From: UBA1447 sp002329225
GTDB taxonomy: Bacteria > Bacillota > Clostridia > Oscillospirales > Acutalibacteraceae
Assembly: GCA_050946835.1 (NCBI GenBank)
Contig: JBMNVN010000001.1
Span: forward strand, 248,001-312,000
DNA: 64,000 bases
Reading direction: 5' to 3'
Part shown: piece after piece, positions 44,133 to 53,328 of the stretch
How the letters are laid out: each line of letters starts with the position of its first letter
How positions within the stretch are numbered: position 1 is the stretch's first letter
Made by a program: the position numbers and the translations under genes
The notes under the pieces: generated by a model
What the model saw: the letters and a program-made list of their open reading frames with translations, nothing else
What the model was told of the DNA's origin: nothing
Databases searched by the model: none

Positions 44133-44474
44133 TTATGTCCACCGGATTGTCTTTCTTGTGAGTATTAACAGACTTTTTCACAATCTCAAAAGTCTGCACT
44201 CATTTTATCACTTTTAATCAAATAATACTACAATAAACATCCCGCTGTGATAATTTATTTTTTCTTATTGCTAATATGACAAATAACAGCAAAACCGATA
44301 TGTGCCGTGATTCTTTCAAAACGGCCGGCTGAGTTGCGTTTACCTTTCCGAATAGAGCAAAAACGACATTCCGAATGTAAAAGAATACAGCCGACAATAC
44401 ATACTTGTATAACGGCTGCGTTCCAAATTTTCCAAGATTTACAAACGAACAATCAAACGCGGTCTGATTGTTTG
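44133..44474 (-). other. intergenic leader region of ktrB with hairpin
   Basis: A stem CAGACTTT-N12-AAAGTCTG at 44169-44196 lies in the ktrB leader. A -10-like TAAAAT precedes it, but no convincing -35 is seen. The short minus-strand frame at 44218-44490 has no ribosome site and starts inside the next gene. Nothing else is recognised. Confidence 0.4.
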
Positions 44475-45248
44475 TTACCCCGGAATACATGCTACACTGT
44501 CAATAATCAGGCGAGGACGATATGGGAACAAGTCCACATCCGCCTCGGAGGTGACACCGGACAGGACAAGCACGGTGTCAAGACCGCTCTCAATGCCGGA
44601 GATGATATCCGTATCCATTCTGTCACCGATAATGGCGGAATCGTTCGAATGCACACCCAAACGGCGCAGACAGGAGCGCATCATCAGCGGATTGGGTTTT
44701 CCGACAAAGTAGGCGGTTTTTCCGGTGGCAAGCTCCACAGGCGCAACCAGTGCACGGCAGGCAGGAATTATGCCGTCCTCAACGGGGCCGGTGATATCGC
44801 TGTTGGTGCCGATCAGCTTTGCGCCGCGCAGCACAAGGTTGGTAGCAGTGCAAATCTTATCATAGTTGTAGTCGTTTGTCTCGCCGATGATTACATAGTC
44901 GGGGTCAATCTCATTAATTGTGATGCCCGCATCGTAGAGTGCGTTGAAAAGGCCCGGCTCACCTATTACATAAGCGGAACAACCCGGCGACTGGGCAGCG
45001 ACAAATTTTGCGGTTGCAAGCGCACTTGTATAAAAATGACTTTCATCTACATCCAGACCCATACGCCCCAGCTTCTGGCACAACTCTTTAGGTGAGCGGC
45101 CGCTGGAATTTGTCAGGAACATAAACTGTTTATTTTCCCGGTAGAGCCAATCTACAAAATCTTTTACACCCGGAAGCAGCCTGTTGCCATGGTACAGGAC
45201 ACCGTCCATGTCGCAAATAAATCCGGTTTTGTTTCGCAAACTATCCAT
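44475..45248 (-). CDS. HAD-superfamily IIA hydrolase (NagD-like)
   Basis: The 257-residue protein has FICDMDGVLYHGN (motif I), FLTNSSGRSP (motif II), the VGKPNPLMMRSCL lysine (motif III) and IGDRMDTDIISGIE (motif IV). It is a second, distinct class IIA phosphatase in the window; both resemble sugar-phosphate or pyridoxal-phosphate type phosphatases. ATG 45248 follows GAGGAG at 6 nt; an earlier in-frame ATG at 45287 has no site. It stands next to the AAA ATPase gene but in its own unit. Confidence 0.92.
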   Translation of the reverse strand: MDSLRNKTGFICDMDGVLYHGNRLLPGVKDFVDWLYRENKQFMFLTNSSGRSPKELCQKLGRMGLDVDESHFYTSALATAKFVAAQSPGCSAYVIGEPGLFNALYDAGITINEIDPDYVIIGETNDYNYDKICTATNLVLRGAKLIGTNSDITGPVEDGIIPACRALVAPVELATGKTAYFVGKPNPLMMRSCLRRLGVHSNDSAIIGDRMDTDIISGIESGLDTVLVLSGVTSEADVDLFPYRPRLIIDSVACIPG

Positions 45249-45350
45249 ATAACTCCTCTTGCTTTCAATCTTCGTTTGTTCTTTCATGCAATAATTTTAT
45301 CACCAACCTCGGTGCAAGGCAAGCAAAACCCACACTCAGTTCGCATTCAA

Positions 45351-46577
45351 TCACAGAATGCTTATCGGACAATACCACGTCTCCCGGTTGTATGGAACAA
45401 GTTCATCGCTCATGCATAAGACTATTCCCGGCTGAACTTTCATATTAAACTGATGCAGAACAGAAAAATTCTTATCAGGTCTGGATGGCTCTTTGCTTTT
45501 CTTGATTTCAATCGGATACATTTTGTCCCCTTCTACTATCAGCAGATCTATTTCTTTCTTGTCGATATCCCGGTAATAGAACAGATCAGCCGGCCTACCC
45601 GCATTGTGATAACTTTTGACAATTTCGGTGACCGCATATGTTTCGAAAAAGGCTCCGTCCATCGCTCCGCTCTCCAAAGTTGCAGCACTTGGCCACCGAC
45701 AAAGATATGCCGCCAGCCCGGTATCCATAAAATACACCTTCGGAGTCTTTACCAAGCGCTTGGTAAGGTTGGAATAATAAGGGCGCAGAATAAAGATGAC
45801 GCCGGAACTTTCCAATATAGATACCCAAGATTTGGCTGTCGGTGCGGAAACTCCTATTGCACCGGCGATTTCACCATACTTCAGTTCCTGTCCGGTTCTT
45901 GCGGCCATGTAGACGAGAAAATCATAAAACTCGTGGAGCTTGCCGACTTGCGCCAAGTCTCTGATGTCCCGCTCAATATAAGTATTGACATAATCCATAT
46001 AGAAGCGATCACGGTCTATATTCGAAGAACGCAACTTTGGCATTCCTCCTAAGAAAATTTCCTCATACAAGTCATGTACGGTTTTTGCTCTGCTATTTTC
46101 CAGTCTCTTACGCAAGGAGTTTATTTCGGGATGGAAAATTGCAGCAGGCCGTCTTTCAATTTCAGAAGCGGAAAGACTCGACATATCGAAAATAGCGACA
46201 CGACCGGCCAAAGACTCGGAAACATCCTTCATCATTCTGAATTTTTGAGAACCGGTAAGCCAAAACATACCGCTGTTATCCTCGCCGTTGAGGGATTTGC
46301 GGTCAACAATATTTTTCATTTCAATAAGGATTGAAGGAACACGCTGAAACTCATCAATGACCAGCGGACATCCATAGGTTTCGAAAAACAGTGCCGGGTC
46401 TGTAGATGCAAGACGCCGTGCATTGCCGTCATCCAAAGTGACATAACGGCGCCCCGTTTCCCTTATGTGGTTTAACATGGTCGATTTTCCCACCTGACGT
46501 TGGCCGCAGACCATGACTACGGGATACTGTTTTGAGGCGGAAAGAATCTGTTCTTCAAGATGCCGCTTAATATACAA
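45351..46577 (-). CDS. AAA ATPase with DUF4143 domain
   Basis: The 408-residue protein has an N-terminal AAA_14-type ATPase with Walker A MVCGQRQVGKSTMLNH, Walker B CPLVIDEFQRVP and an Arg-rich sensor region (WLTGSQKFRMMKDVSE). The C-terminal DUF4143 part carries a PD-(D/E)XK-like pattern, KKEIDLLIVEGDKMYPIEIK. The start is TTG at 46577, 8 nt after GGGGAGG. These proteins are common in anaerobes and archaea, often in many copies; their function is not known, though a role with mobile DNA has been suggested. Confidence 0.9.
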   Translation of the reverse strand: MYIKRHLEEQILSASKQYPVVMVCGQRQVGKSTMLNHIRETGRRYVTLDDGNARRLASTDPALFFETYGCPLVIDEFQRVPSILIEMKNIVDRKSLNGEDNSGMFWLTGSQKFRMMKDVSESLAGRVAIFDMSSLSASEIERRPAAIFHPEINSLRKRLENSRAKTVHDLYEEIFLGGMPKLRSSNIDRDRFYMDYVNTYIERDIRDLAQVGKLHEFYDFLVYMAARTGQELKYGEIAGAIGVSAPTAKSWVSILESSGVIFILRPYYSNLTKRLVKTPKVYFMDTGLAAYLCRWPSAATLESGAMDGAFFETYAVTEIVKSYHNAGRPADLFYYRDIDKKEIDLLIVEGDKMYPIEIKKSKEPSRPDKNFSVLHQFNMKVQPGIVLCMSDELVPYNRETWYCPISIL

Positions 46578-46615
46578 CGCGACGCCTCCCCTCGAGAAAT
46601 CTAAAGTGCGACTTT

Positions 46616-46645
46616 ATTTTACTCGAAGCCCCGGATAAAAGTCAA
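46616..46645 (-). promoter_or_regulatory. promoter of the AAA/DUF4143 gene
   Basis: On the minus strand TTGACT (46640-46645) and TAAAAT (46616-46621) are 18 nt apart, 39 nt before the TTG start. Confidence 0.6.
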
Positions 46646-46953
46646 TACTTAAAACTAAACGTTCCATTAGGATAAGAGGGTTTTGGTAAGAAGTCGATTA
46701 AGCCCGCAAATCAATGGTTTTCACAAAAAACGAGCGAGTTTTTGCCTCTTTTGCACATTTTCGGAGCGAATTTGCCGATTTTCTGCTGTCGGCGTATCCC
46801 CCAATGTGCTTTTTAACAATCTTACAGCATATAGTTCCGGAGATATATCGCATCCATAAGGAAATTGCAAAATTCCGCTTACATAATTTTAGTCCCGAAT
46901 GCGGCGGATATTTTTCCCGGTTTGAGTTTCTGCACAGAGCCTAAAAAGAAGCA
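46646..46953. other. intergenic region, no supported gene
   Basis: A 76-codon plus-strand frame at 46714-46944 has no ribosome site and no similarity I recognise. Nothing else is seen before the tRNA terminator. Confidence 0.4.
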
Positions 46954-46979
46954 TCGGCCCCCTCGTTTGAGGGAGCCGA
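46954..46979 (-). terminator. terminator of tRNA-Thr
   Basis: On the minus strand TCGGCTCCCTC-AAAC-GAGGGGGCCGA forms the stem (one G-T type mismatch) and TGCTTCTTTTT follows. Confidence 0.85.
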
Positions 46980-46984
46980 GAATT

Positions 46985-47059
46985 TGGAGCTACTGGTCAG
47001 AATCGAACTGACAACCTGCTCATTACGAGTGAGCTGCTCTGCCATTGAGCCACAGTAGC
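46985..47059 (-). tRNA. tRNA-Thr (anticodon CGT)
   Basis: The minus strand folds as a full cloverleaf. The acceptor is GCTACTG with CAGTAGC; the D arm is GCTC/GAGC. The anticodon stem GCTCA/TGAGC has loop CTCGTAA, giving anticodon CGT for ACG codons. The T arm is GTCAG-TTCGATT-CTGAC. The CCA end is encoded and the discriminator base is T. It is followed by its own terminator. Confidence 0.96.
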
Positions 47060-47339
47060 ATAAAGAGTATAATGTTTTTGATAAAGGCAAGCGATGCAGG
47101 CAATATTATAGAGAATCACACCGCTTTTTGCAAGCCATTTTAATCATTTTGTTATATTCGCATTAACGACAGCCTGTTGCGGAGGATTTAACAAATTATT
47201 CATTTACTATACTTGATTTTAGTGCTGTGATTAGCATATACTTTTTATGGATTTTAATATAGATATTTGAGAAATATTTGTTTATTACTTTGTTGATTTA
47301 AATAAGTTGTGAACCGTTAATCAGAAAGGAAAGCTTTAT

Positions 47340-48257
47340 ATGAAAAGGATTATAAGTATTTTACTGGTATTATTCCTCGTATTCTCCTTATCCGCCTGTA
47401 AAAGAAACGGAGAAGAAGACAACACGGAAACTACAGATTCACCGGACGAAACAACTACACAGGGTTTTGAGTTTGCGACAGATGAAAATGGAGAGTTGGT
47501 CACCGATGCGGACGGCAAACTCGTGTTCGTCAACCCGTGGGAAGGCTTATTCGGCGGCGACATCAATTCAATATTCTCAACATCTTCGGAATCCTTTACA
47601 CTGATTTCGGACGAAACAATGCCCACCGGTTCAAAGGTCGAGGTTACCGTTGATTCTTCCGGCAAACCAAAAGACTCATTGATAGATAAGGCCCTGGGCA
47701 ACACTTTTAAAGGCGATAAATATTCCATGAAGTTCAATGCCCAAATTTATGCGAACGGTACAAAACAAACAATGCCGGCGGCTGTCTACGTGTCGGGGAA
47801 TAAGAGTCTTATAGAGTTGTCTTTGTCCACCGCATCCTTGGCCAAGTTCGGTATTTTAAGTAATGATTCGGGTAACTACTTTTTAATCAATGCCCTTTCC
47901 GGCATGTATAAGGGTTATTCCAAACTGTCCGATGAAGATGCAGAGGAATACAACATCATATCAAACTTTGCGGACTTTTCGGATACGGAAGATTTGGATT
48001 ATGTAAAAACCGAAAAGGTAACTTATAAAGGGGTAGAATACTTGTGCGAGGAATACCGCGGTGAAGACAGCACCACCAGATTTTTCTTCAGTAACGAAAA
48101 GCTCAGCCGCATTGAAAATATAGGTGATGACGGCTCCAGAGTTTTTCTGGAAAATATTGAGATTACGACAAATTTCAGCGAGTCCGTTTTTGACATTAAA
48201 GGATATAAGGAGTTTAATGAAAACGATTTAGCCGGCCTTTCCGGGTTGTTAGGCTGA
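47340..48257 (+). CDS. putative lipoprotein
   Basis: The 305-residue protein has a type II signal peptide with lipobox LSAC (Cys20), a charged Thr/Glu-rich linker, then about 240 residues of mixed alpha/beta. Segments such as KYSMKFNAQIYANGTKQTMP and GVEYLCEEYRGEDSTTRFFF give a lipocalin- or LolA-like strand pattern, but I cannot name a family. AGAAAGGAAAG precedes the ATG. Fifteen nt separate it from the SDR gene and 22 nt separate that from a transporter, so the three look like one operon; surface lipoprotein plus transporter suggests solute handling. Confidence 0.8.
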   Translation: MKRIISILLVLFLVFSLSACKRNGEEDNTETTDSPDETTTQGFEFATDENGELVTDADGKLVFVNPWEGLFGGDINSIFSTSSESFTLISDETMPTGSKVEVTVDSSGKPKDSLIDKALGNTFKGDKYSMKFNAQIYANGTKQTMPAAVYVSGNKSLIELSLSTASLAKFGILSNDSGNYFLINALSGMYKGYSKLSDEDAEEYNIISNFADFSDTEDLDYVKTEKVTYKGVEYLCEEYRGEDSTTRFFFSNEKLSRIENIGDDGSRVFLENIEITTNFSESVFDIKGYKEFNENDLAGLSGLLG

Positions 48258-48272
48258 AAAGGCGGCAATTGA

Positions 48273-49007
48273 ATGAAAAGCAAAACTGTACTCATAACGG
48301 GGGCCGCGGGCGGAATCGGAAGCGAAACCGCCCGCACCTTTGCTGCTGCGGGCTATAATGTGGCGCTAAATTATCACACCTCACGGCAAGCGGCGGAAGA
48401 GTTGGAAAAACAGCTTGTTGCCGCCGGTTGTGATGCCGTATCCGTCAAAGCGGATGTGGCGGATGAAAATCAGGTAGACCGAATGTTTCAGCTTTGTGAA
48501 GAACATTTCGGCGGCGTGGACATACTGATTAATAATGCCGGAACAGCCCAGCAAAAACTTTTTACGGATATTACAAAATCCGACTATGACAGAATTTTTG
48601 ACACTAATGTTCGGGGATGTTTTAATTGCTGCAGGGCGGCGCTCCCTTTTATGATCAGAAATAAAAGCGGAAAGATTATAAATGTATCCTCAATTTGGGG
48701 CGTTTCAGGCGCCTCTTGCGAGGTGCACTATTCCGCCGCAAAGGCTGCGGTTATCGGCTTAACTAAAGCTCTTGCCAAAGAAGTCGGCCCTTCGGGCATT
48801 CAAGTCAACTGCGTAGCGCCGGGAGTTATCCGTACCCCGATGAACGCTCAATTCGATGAACAAACTCTTAAACAGTTAGCTGATGAAACTTCTTTAGGAC
48901 GTTTAGGCACTCCTTCCGATGTGGCGGAGTTGATTCTTTTTCTTGCAAGCGAAAAGGCAAATTATATTACGGGACAGGTAATCGGTTCGGACGGCGGTTT
49001 TTGCTGA
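48273..49007 (+). CDS. short-chain dehydrogenase/reductase (FabG-like)
   Basis: The 244-residue classical SDR has the NAD(P) site TGAAGGIGSETARTF, the NNAG-type motif LINNAGTAQ, catalytic Ser in INVSSIWG and YSAAKAAVIGL with the catalytic Tyr and Lys. Its closest general type is 3-oxoacyl-ACP reductase (FabG), but the setting between a lipoprotein and a GPH-family sugar transporter makes a sugar or polyol dehydrogenase equally possible. No fatty-acid synthesis gene is nearby. Confidence 0.88.
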   Translation: MKSKTVLITGAAGGIGSETARTFAAAGYNVALNYHTSRQAAEELEKQLVAAGCDAVSVKADVADENQVDRMFQLCEEHFGGVDILINNAGTAQQKLFTDITKSDYDRIFDTNVRGCFNCCRAALPFMIRNKSGKIINVSSIWGVSGASCEVHYSAAKAAVIGLTKALAKEVGPSGIQVNCVAPGVIRTPMNAQFDEQTLKQLADETSLGRLGTPSDVAELILFLASEKANYITGQVIGSDGGFC

Positions 49008-49029
49008 TTAGCCTAAAGGGGGAATTAGA

Positions 49030-50481
49030 TTGGAGAAAACAATCGTAAACACCAACAGGCGTTTTGTAGGTATTAAAGAAAGTACTATTTTCGGTGTGGC
49101 AAACGGCGGGCAGGTTATGAGTTTTACGCTTATCACCTCATACCTGACCTATTTTTACGTTAATATTTTTAATGTAGACCCGAAAATTGTGGCAACATTG
49201 CTTTTTCTTGAAGGGATCTGGGATACTTTCAATGATCCCCTGATGGGCTCAATTGTAGATAAGACACGCACCCGCTGGGGAAAACTCAGGCCTTTTCTCT
49301 TAGGTGTGCCGGCACCTATGGCAACCGCTACGGTATTGTTTTTTGCCGCTCCCCTGCTTATACATAACCCCGATACCAAAGCGCTGTCAAAAATTCTGTA
49401 TATGGCAATAAGCTATACCATCTGGGAGTTCCTCTACACAATAAGCGATGTTCCTTTTTGGGGTATGGCGGCGGCCATTTCTCCAAACCCTGCAGACAGA
49501 ACCCGAACAATAACTTCCGCCCGCCTCATTTCCGGAATCCTCGGCGCCATTCCGACAATTCTGATGCCTATCCTGATAGATCTTACTCAAGGCGGAGTTA
49601 TACAGGCCGAACTTAAGCGGACCTTCTTTGTCTGCGGTTCTTTTTTCGGCATTTTGGGTATGGGGCTTTTCTTTCTTTCGGGCGTTTATGCAAGAGAAAG
49701 GGTTCCTCAGTCAATGGATGCGCCTAAACTGCGGGAATGTTTTAAATGTATAACTCATAATCCTCCTCTCAGACTGATTATTTGGCAAAACGCCCTCGGT
49801 GCTTTGGGCAGTATCGGCGGAATTTTCGGCAACTATTACTTTATTGACGTACTGGGCTCCGCTTCCGCTTCTCTGCTCGTCGGTGTACCAGGCGCCGTTG
49901 TTTCTCTGCTGAGTTTCAGTTTTATAGGAAAAGTTAAAAAAAGATTCAACAACAAGCAAATTGTTATTGCCAACAAGCTCTTTAATGACCTTTTAGGCAT
50001 ACTGGTGTTTTTTCTGTCAATCAAAAAATATTCAAACATCAGTTTTATGTTGCCCTTGATAACAATTCAGTACACCTTTAATGCCCTGTTTGCCGGTCTG
50101 AATGCAGTTGTTCCCACGGAGATGGTGGCGGACACTGTAGACTATATGGAATGGACTACGGGGCAGCGCTCGGAGGGCATGAGTTTTTCCGTACTCACCC
50201 TTATCGGAAAGTTAAACGGCGCTATTTCCCGCTCTTTAGGCGCTTTGATGCTCTCCGTTATCGGATACAGAACTTCTCACACCAACGCCATCATCCCGCA
50301 AACCGAAGCGGTGAAGTTCCGCATTTTTGCCATGCATAAAATTGTCCCCATCTTACTGGGAATGTTCTCTATCATTCCCATATTCTTCTATGACTTGGTG
50401 GGAGAAAAACAGCAAAGAATGCTGCGGGAACTTGCCGAGCGCCGGGAAGCTCTTGCCAAAGAAGCTGAGGTCGTATTATAA
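49030..50481 (+). CDS. GPH-family (MelB-like) sugar:cation symporter, copy 1
   Basis: The 483-residue protein has 12 hydrophobic segments and the MFS_2/GPH marks YFYVNIFNVDPKIVATLLF, WDTFNDPLMGSIVDKTRTR (the conserved DP and D-K-T-R loop) and WTTGQRSEGMSFSVLTL. GPH transporters import glycosides, pentosides or hexuronides with Na+ or H+. The start is TTG at 49030 after GGGGGA, 22 nt downstream of the SDR gene. A close paralogue follows at 50749. Confidence 0.9.
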   Translation: MEKTIVNTNRRFVGIKESTIFGVANGGQVMSFTLITSYLTYFYVNIFNVDPKIVATLLFLEGIWDTFNDPLMGSIVDKTRTRWGKLRPFLLGVPAPMATATVLFFAAPLLIHNPDTKALSKILYMAISYTIWEFLYTISDVPFWGMAAAISPNPADRTRTITSARLISGILGAIPTILMPILIDLTQGGVIQAELKRTFFVCGSFFGILGMGLFFLSGVYARERVPQSMDAPKLRECFKCITHNPPLRLIIWQNALGALGSIGGIFGNYYFIDVLGSASASLLVGVPGAVVSLLSFSFIGKVKKRFNNKQIVIANKLFNDLLGILVFFLSIKKYSNISFMLPLITIQYTFNALFAGLNAVVPTEMVADTVDYMEWTTGQRSEGMSFSVLTLIGKLNGAISRSLGALMLSVIGYRTSHTNAIIPQTEAVKFRIFAMHKIVPILLGMFSIIPIFFYDLVGEKQQRMLRELAERREALAKEAEVVL

Positions 50482-50748
50482 TCCCAGGCAATGGCATCAT
50501 GTTGTGCAGTTGTCCGCCCACTTGACAAATGTGAAATGCGTTTTTGCGCAGCACAGTAAATAAAGATCCAGAAATAACAATGTTTTTAAATACCTTTAGG
50601 GCGTTCGGACGCTCTTCTTGTTATGTCCGCTTTTTTATTCATTCAGCGACAGGCAACAGAAAAAAATATATGATAGGAAAAGCAATATAATCTGATGTTT
50701 TTTCCAATCAAATAACAAAACAAAAAACAATTCAAAGGAGGAAACCGT

Positions 50749-52224
50749 TTGTCAGAAGTAATTGATATTACCAAAAGGCGCTTTGTAGGAACCAGAGAAA
50801 CCCTTATTTACGGAATCGCAAACTCCGGACAGGTCATGACCGCTTCACTCATAACCGGATATTTGACCTATTTTTATGTCAATATATTTAATATCGATCC
50901 GGTAATTGTTGCATCAATGCTTTTATTTGAAGGCATCTGGGATGCTTTTAATGACCCTCTGATGGGTTCGCTCGTGGATAAAACACGCACCCGTTGGGGA
51001 AAATTCAAGCCCTACCTCTTGGGGATTCCCGCTCCAATGGCTTTAGTTTCGGTAGTGCTGCTTGCCGGCCCCCTGCTTATCAACGACCCCAACCCGAGAT
51101 CAGCGGTAAAAATTGTGTTTATGTTTGTCACCTATACCCTTTGGGAGCTGCTTTTCACTATAAGTGATGTTCCCTTTTGGGGTATGTCGGCTGCTATTTC
51201 TCCCAGCCCCGAAGACAGAACCCGAGCAATAGCTTCCGCCAGTTTTCTTTCCCGCAACTTGGGCGGTATTCCGACCACCATTATGCCTATTATGATGGAC
51301 CTAACCAAAAACGGAATCGTAAAAACCGATCTTAAACAAACTTTCTTTATTACAGGCTCCGCTTGCGCCATTATCGGTATGGGACTTTTCTTTCTTGCCG
51401 GCATTTTTACAAAAGAAAGAGTAGCACAGTCCATGGAAGAACCCAGACTGATTGATTGCTTCAAAAGCATAACAAAGAACGGTCCCCTTAAACTGCTCAT
51501 CTGGCACAATCTTCTTGGAGCCTTGGGGAATATTGGCGGCATTTTCGGCCAATACTACTTTATTGATGTTTTGGGCAACGCTTCGGCATCTCTGTTCGTC
51601 TGGATGCTCGGTTCCGTTGTCACTCCTGTAAGTTACGCCTTCATCGGAAAAGTTAAAGAAAGGTTCAACAACAAGCAAATAATCATTATAAGCAAGCTGT
51701 TTAACGATTTTATCGGCATATTGATGTTTTTTCTATCGATTAAAAGATATGCCGACATACGCTTTATGTTGCCCATGATGTCAATAAGAAACGCCTTATC
51801 CGCCATATTCCACGGTGTTGGTTCCGTTGTGCCGAAAGAAATGATTATTGACACCGTAGACTATATGGAATGGAAAACGGGGCAACGCTCGGAGGGCATG
51901 AGTTTTTCAGTTCTGACTCTTGTCGGAAAACTCAACGGCGCTCTTTCCCGCGCTTTGGGTTCTCTGCTTATTTCCGTTATCGGCTACAAAACTTCTCACA
52001 CCAGCGCAATTGTTCCTCAGACGGAGGCGGTAAAGTTCCGCATTTTCGCCATGAACTCCATTGTTCCCACCTTACTGGGATTGTTTGCTATCATCCCGAT
52101 ATTATTCTATGATTTGGTGGGAGAAAAACACGAGAGGATACTTCGCGAGCTTACCGAACGCCGGGAATCTCTTGCTAAAGAAGCTACCGTCGTAAACGGC
52201 GATCCGGTGACGAATAATATATAG
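50749..52224 (+). CDS. GPH-family (MelB-like) sugar:cation symporter, copy 2
   Basis: This 491-residue paralogue matches copy 1 along its whole length, with YFYVNIFNIDPVIVASMLLF, GIWDAFNDPLMGSLVDKTRT and WKTGQRSEGMSFSVLTLVGK. The start is TTG at 50749, 8 nt after AAAGGAGG. A 267-nt gap with a weak hairpin (50598-50613) separates the copies, and a -10-like TATAAT near 50684 suggests that copy 2 has its own promoter. Different substrates are plausible but not visible. Confidence 0.9.
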   Translation: MSEVIDITKRRFVGTRETLIYGIANSGQVMTASLITGYLTYFYVNIFNIDPVIVASMLLFEGIWDAFNDPLMGSLVDKTRTRWGKFKPYLLGIPAPMALVSVVLLAGPLLINDPNPRSAVKIVFMFVTYTLWELLFTISDVPFWGMSAAISPSPEDRTRAIASASFLSRNLGGIPTTIMPIMMDLTKNGIVKTDLKQTFFITGSACAIIGMGLFFLAGIFTKERVAQSMEEPRLIDCFKSITKNGPLKLLIWHNLLGALGNIGGIFGQYYFIDVLGNASASLFVWMLGSVVTPVSYAFIGKVKERFNNKQIIIISKLFNDFIGILMFFLSIKRYADIRFMLPMMSIRNALSAIFHGVGSVVPKEMIIDTVDYMEWKTGQRSEGMSFSVLTLVGKLNGALSRALGSLLISVIGYKTSHTSAIVPQTEAVKFRIFAMNSIVPTLLGLFAIIPILFYDLVGEKHERILRELTERRESLAKEATVVNGDPVTNNI

Positions 52225-52244
52225 TATTTTTTAACTCAGGGTTA

Positions 52245-52273
52245 TTGCATTCCATTTAATGATGTGTTAAAGT
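52245..52273 (+). promoter_or_regulatory. promoter of the zinc-ribbon membrane protein gene
   Basis: TTGCAT (52245-52250) and TAAAGT (52268-52273) are spaced by 17 nt, 69 nt before the ATG. Confidence 0.5.
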
Positions 52274-52342
52274 AAGCGGGAGCATGCATCCTCAGGCTCT
52301 TTTGCCGAGGTTGCGCCGCATTAACGAACAGGAGGAAGTTTT

Positions 52343-53260
52343 ATGGCAAACTGTCCAAAATGCGATTATCATCTTAAGATTACAGACTGGCGTCCAAATT
52401 GCCCGAGTTGCGGAATTAACCTGGTATATTACGGCATGGAAGAGCGCCTTTTAGCGGATGCCGAAAAAGCAGAGTCCGAACATGCGCACTTTCAAAAGAA
52501 AGTAGACCGTGCCAAGGCCTCTTTTGTAGGCTCCAAGTTGGCCATAGCCCGCATTGTCTTTACCGTTTTACCCCTGGCCTGCCTGTTTTTGCCTTGGGCT
52601 AAAATGGCAATTAGCGGCCCCTATTTCAAGCACGATGTCACGGTTAATATGCTTAAGCTCGGCATGAAGGTGGCTGAACTTGACTTCGGCGGCCTGCTCG
52701 AACTTATCGGTTCTCCCATTGTGGGCACCCCCTTTGCCATGTTCGGCGTTGCTCTGGTTCTGATGCTTTTGACGGCTGTTGTTTCCTTTTTCGGAATCCT
52801 GCTGCTCTTTCTCTCCTGTTCCCCTAAAGGCATAGTGAGGAATATTACTCTGGGTTCGTTGGGGCTCGTTTTTACCGGAGTTGCCACATATTTGTTTACG
52901 CAGTTTAATACTTCTTTCACCGATATTTTTGTTTCTGGTTACTCGGGGAAACTTCAATTCGGCATATTCGTGCTTATGGCGGCGTTTTTGGGTGTTATTG
53001 CAATTAACATAGTGATAGCCAAAACCGGCGGTATACCTGTAAAATACAAACAGACCTACATCGGCGGCATTCCTTCGGAACACTATTTTGCCGCAAAAGA
53101 AGCCGGTATCGATGTGCTTGCTTTACAGCTTCATGTTACTGAGGAAGAAGCTGCAATCGCCGTTAAAAACGCACTGGTTGAGGCGGGAATAATGACCGCC
53201 GAAGAAGCGGCAAGAAAACCTGAAGCTGAAACTGAAGAAGAAGCGGAATCGCAGGAATAA
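52343..53260 (+). CDS. zinc-ribbon multi-pass membrane protein
   Basis: The 305-residue protein opens with a zinc ribbon (CPKCDYHLKITDWRPNCPSC, residues 4-23), a helical linker, then four hydrophobic segments (about 62-82, 130-155, 160-185 and 205-230) and a cytoplasmic C-terminal part with VTEEEAAIAVKNALVEAG and an acidic end. GGAGG precedes the ATG. Similar proteins exist in Clostridia without known function. A terminator shared with the convergent GtrA-like gene follows. Confidence 0.8.
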   Translation: MANCPKCDYHLKITDWRPNCPSCGINLVYYGMEERLLADAEKAESEHAHFQKKVDRAKASFVGSKLAIARIVFTVLPLACLFLPWAKMAISGPYFKHDVTVNMLKLGMKVAELDFGGLLELIGSPIVGTPFAMFGVALVLMLLTAVVSFFGILLLFLSCSPKGIVRNITLGSLGLVFTGVATYLFTQFNTSFTDIFVSGYSGKLQFGIFVLMAAFLGVIAINIVIAKTGGIPVKYKQTYIGGIPSEHYFAAKEAGIDVLALQLHVTEEEAAIAVKNALVEAGIMTAEEAARKPEAETEEEAESQE

Positions 53261-53283
53261 TCTTAACAAAATATAAAAAATTA

Positions 53284-53309
53284 CACCCGGTGCTCTTGGG
53301 CATCGGGTG
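53284..53309. terminator. bidirectional terminator
   Basis: CACCCGGTGC and GCATCGGGTG pair with one wobble across TCTTGG; AG plus T6 follow on the plus strand and TAATTTTTTA on the minus strand. Confidence 0.85.
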
Positions 53310-53328
53310 AGTTTTTTATTATTGTTTT

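Noticed and set aside
44133..44474. Possible ydaO-type c-di-AMP riboswitch upstream of ktrB
   Set aside because: Only one simple hairpin is present; the conserved aptamer sequences are not seen.
44307..45095. 262-codon plus-strand frame opposite the second HAD phosphatase
   Set aside because: The minus-strand protein has all HAD motifs; the plus frame is a shadow.
46714..46944. 76-codon plus-strand frame before tRNA-Thr
   Set aside because: No ribosome site, no recognisable domain; I could not support it as a gene.
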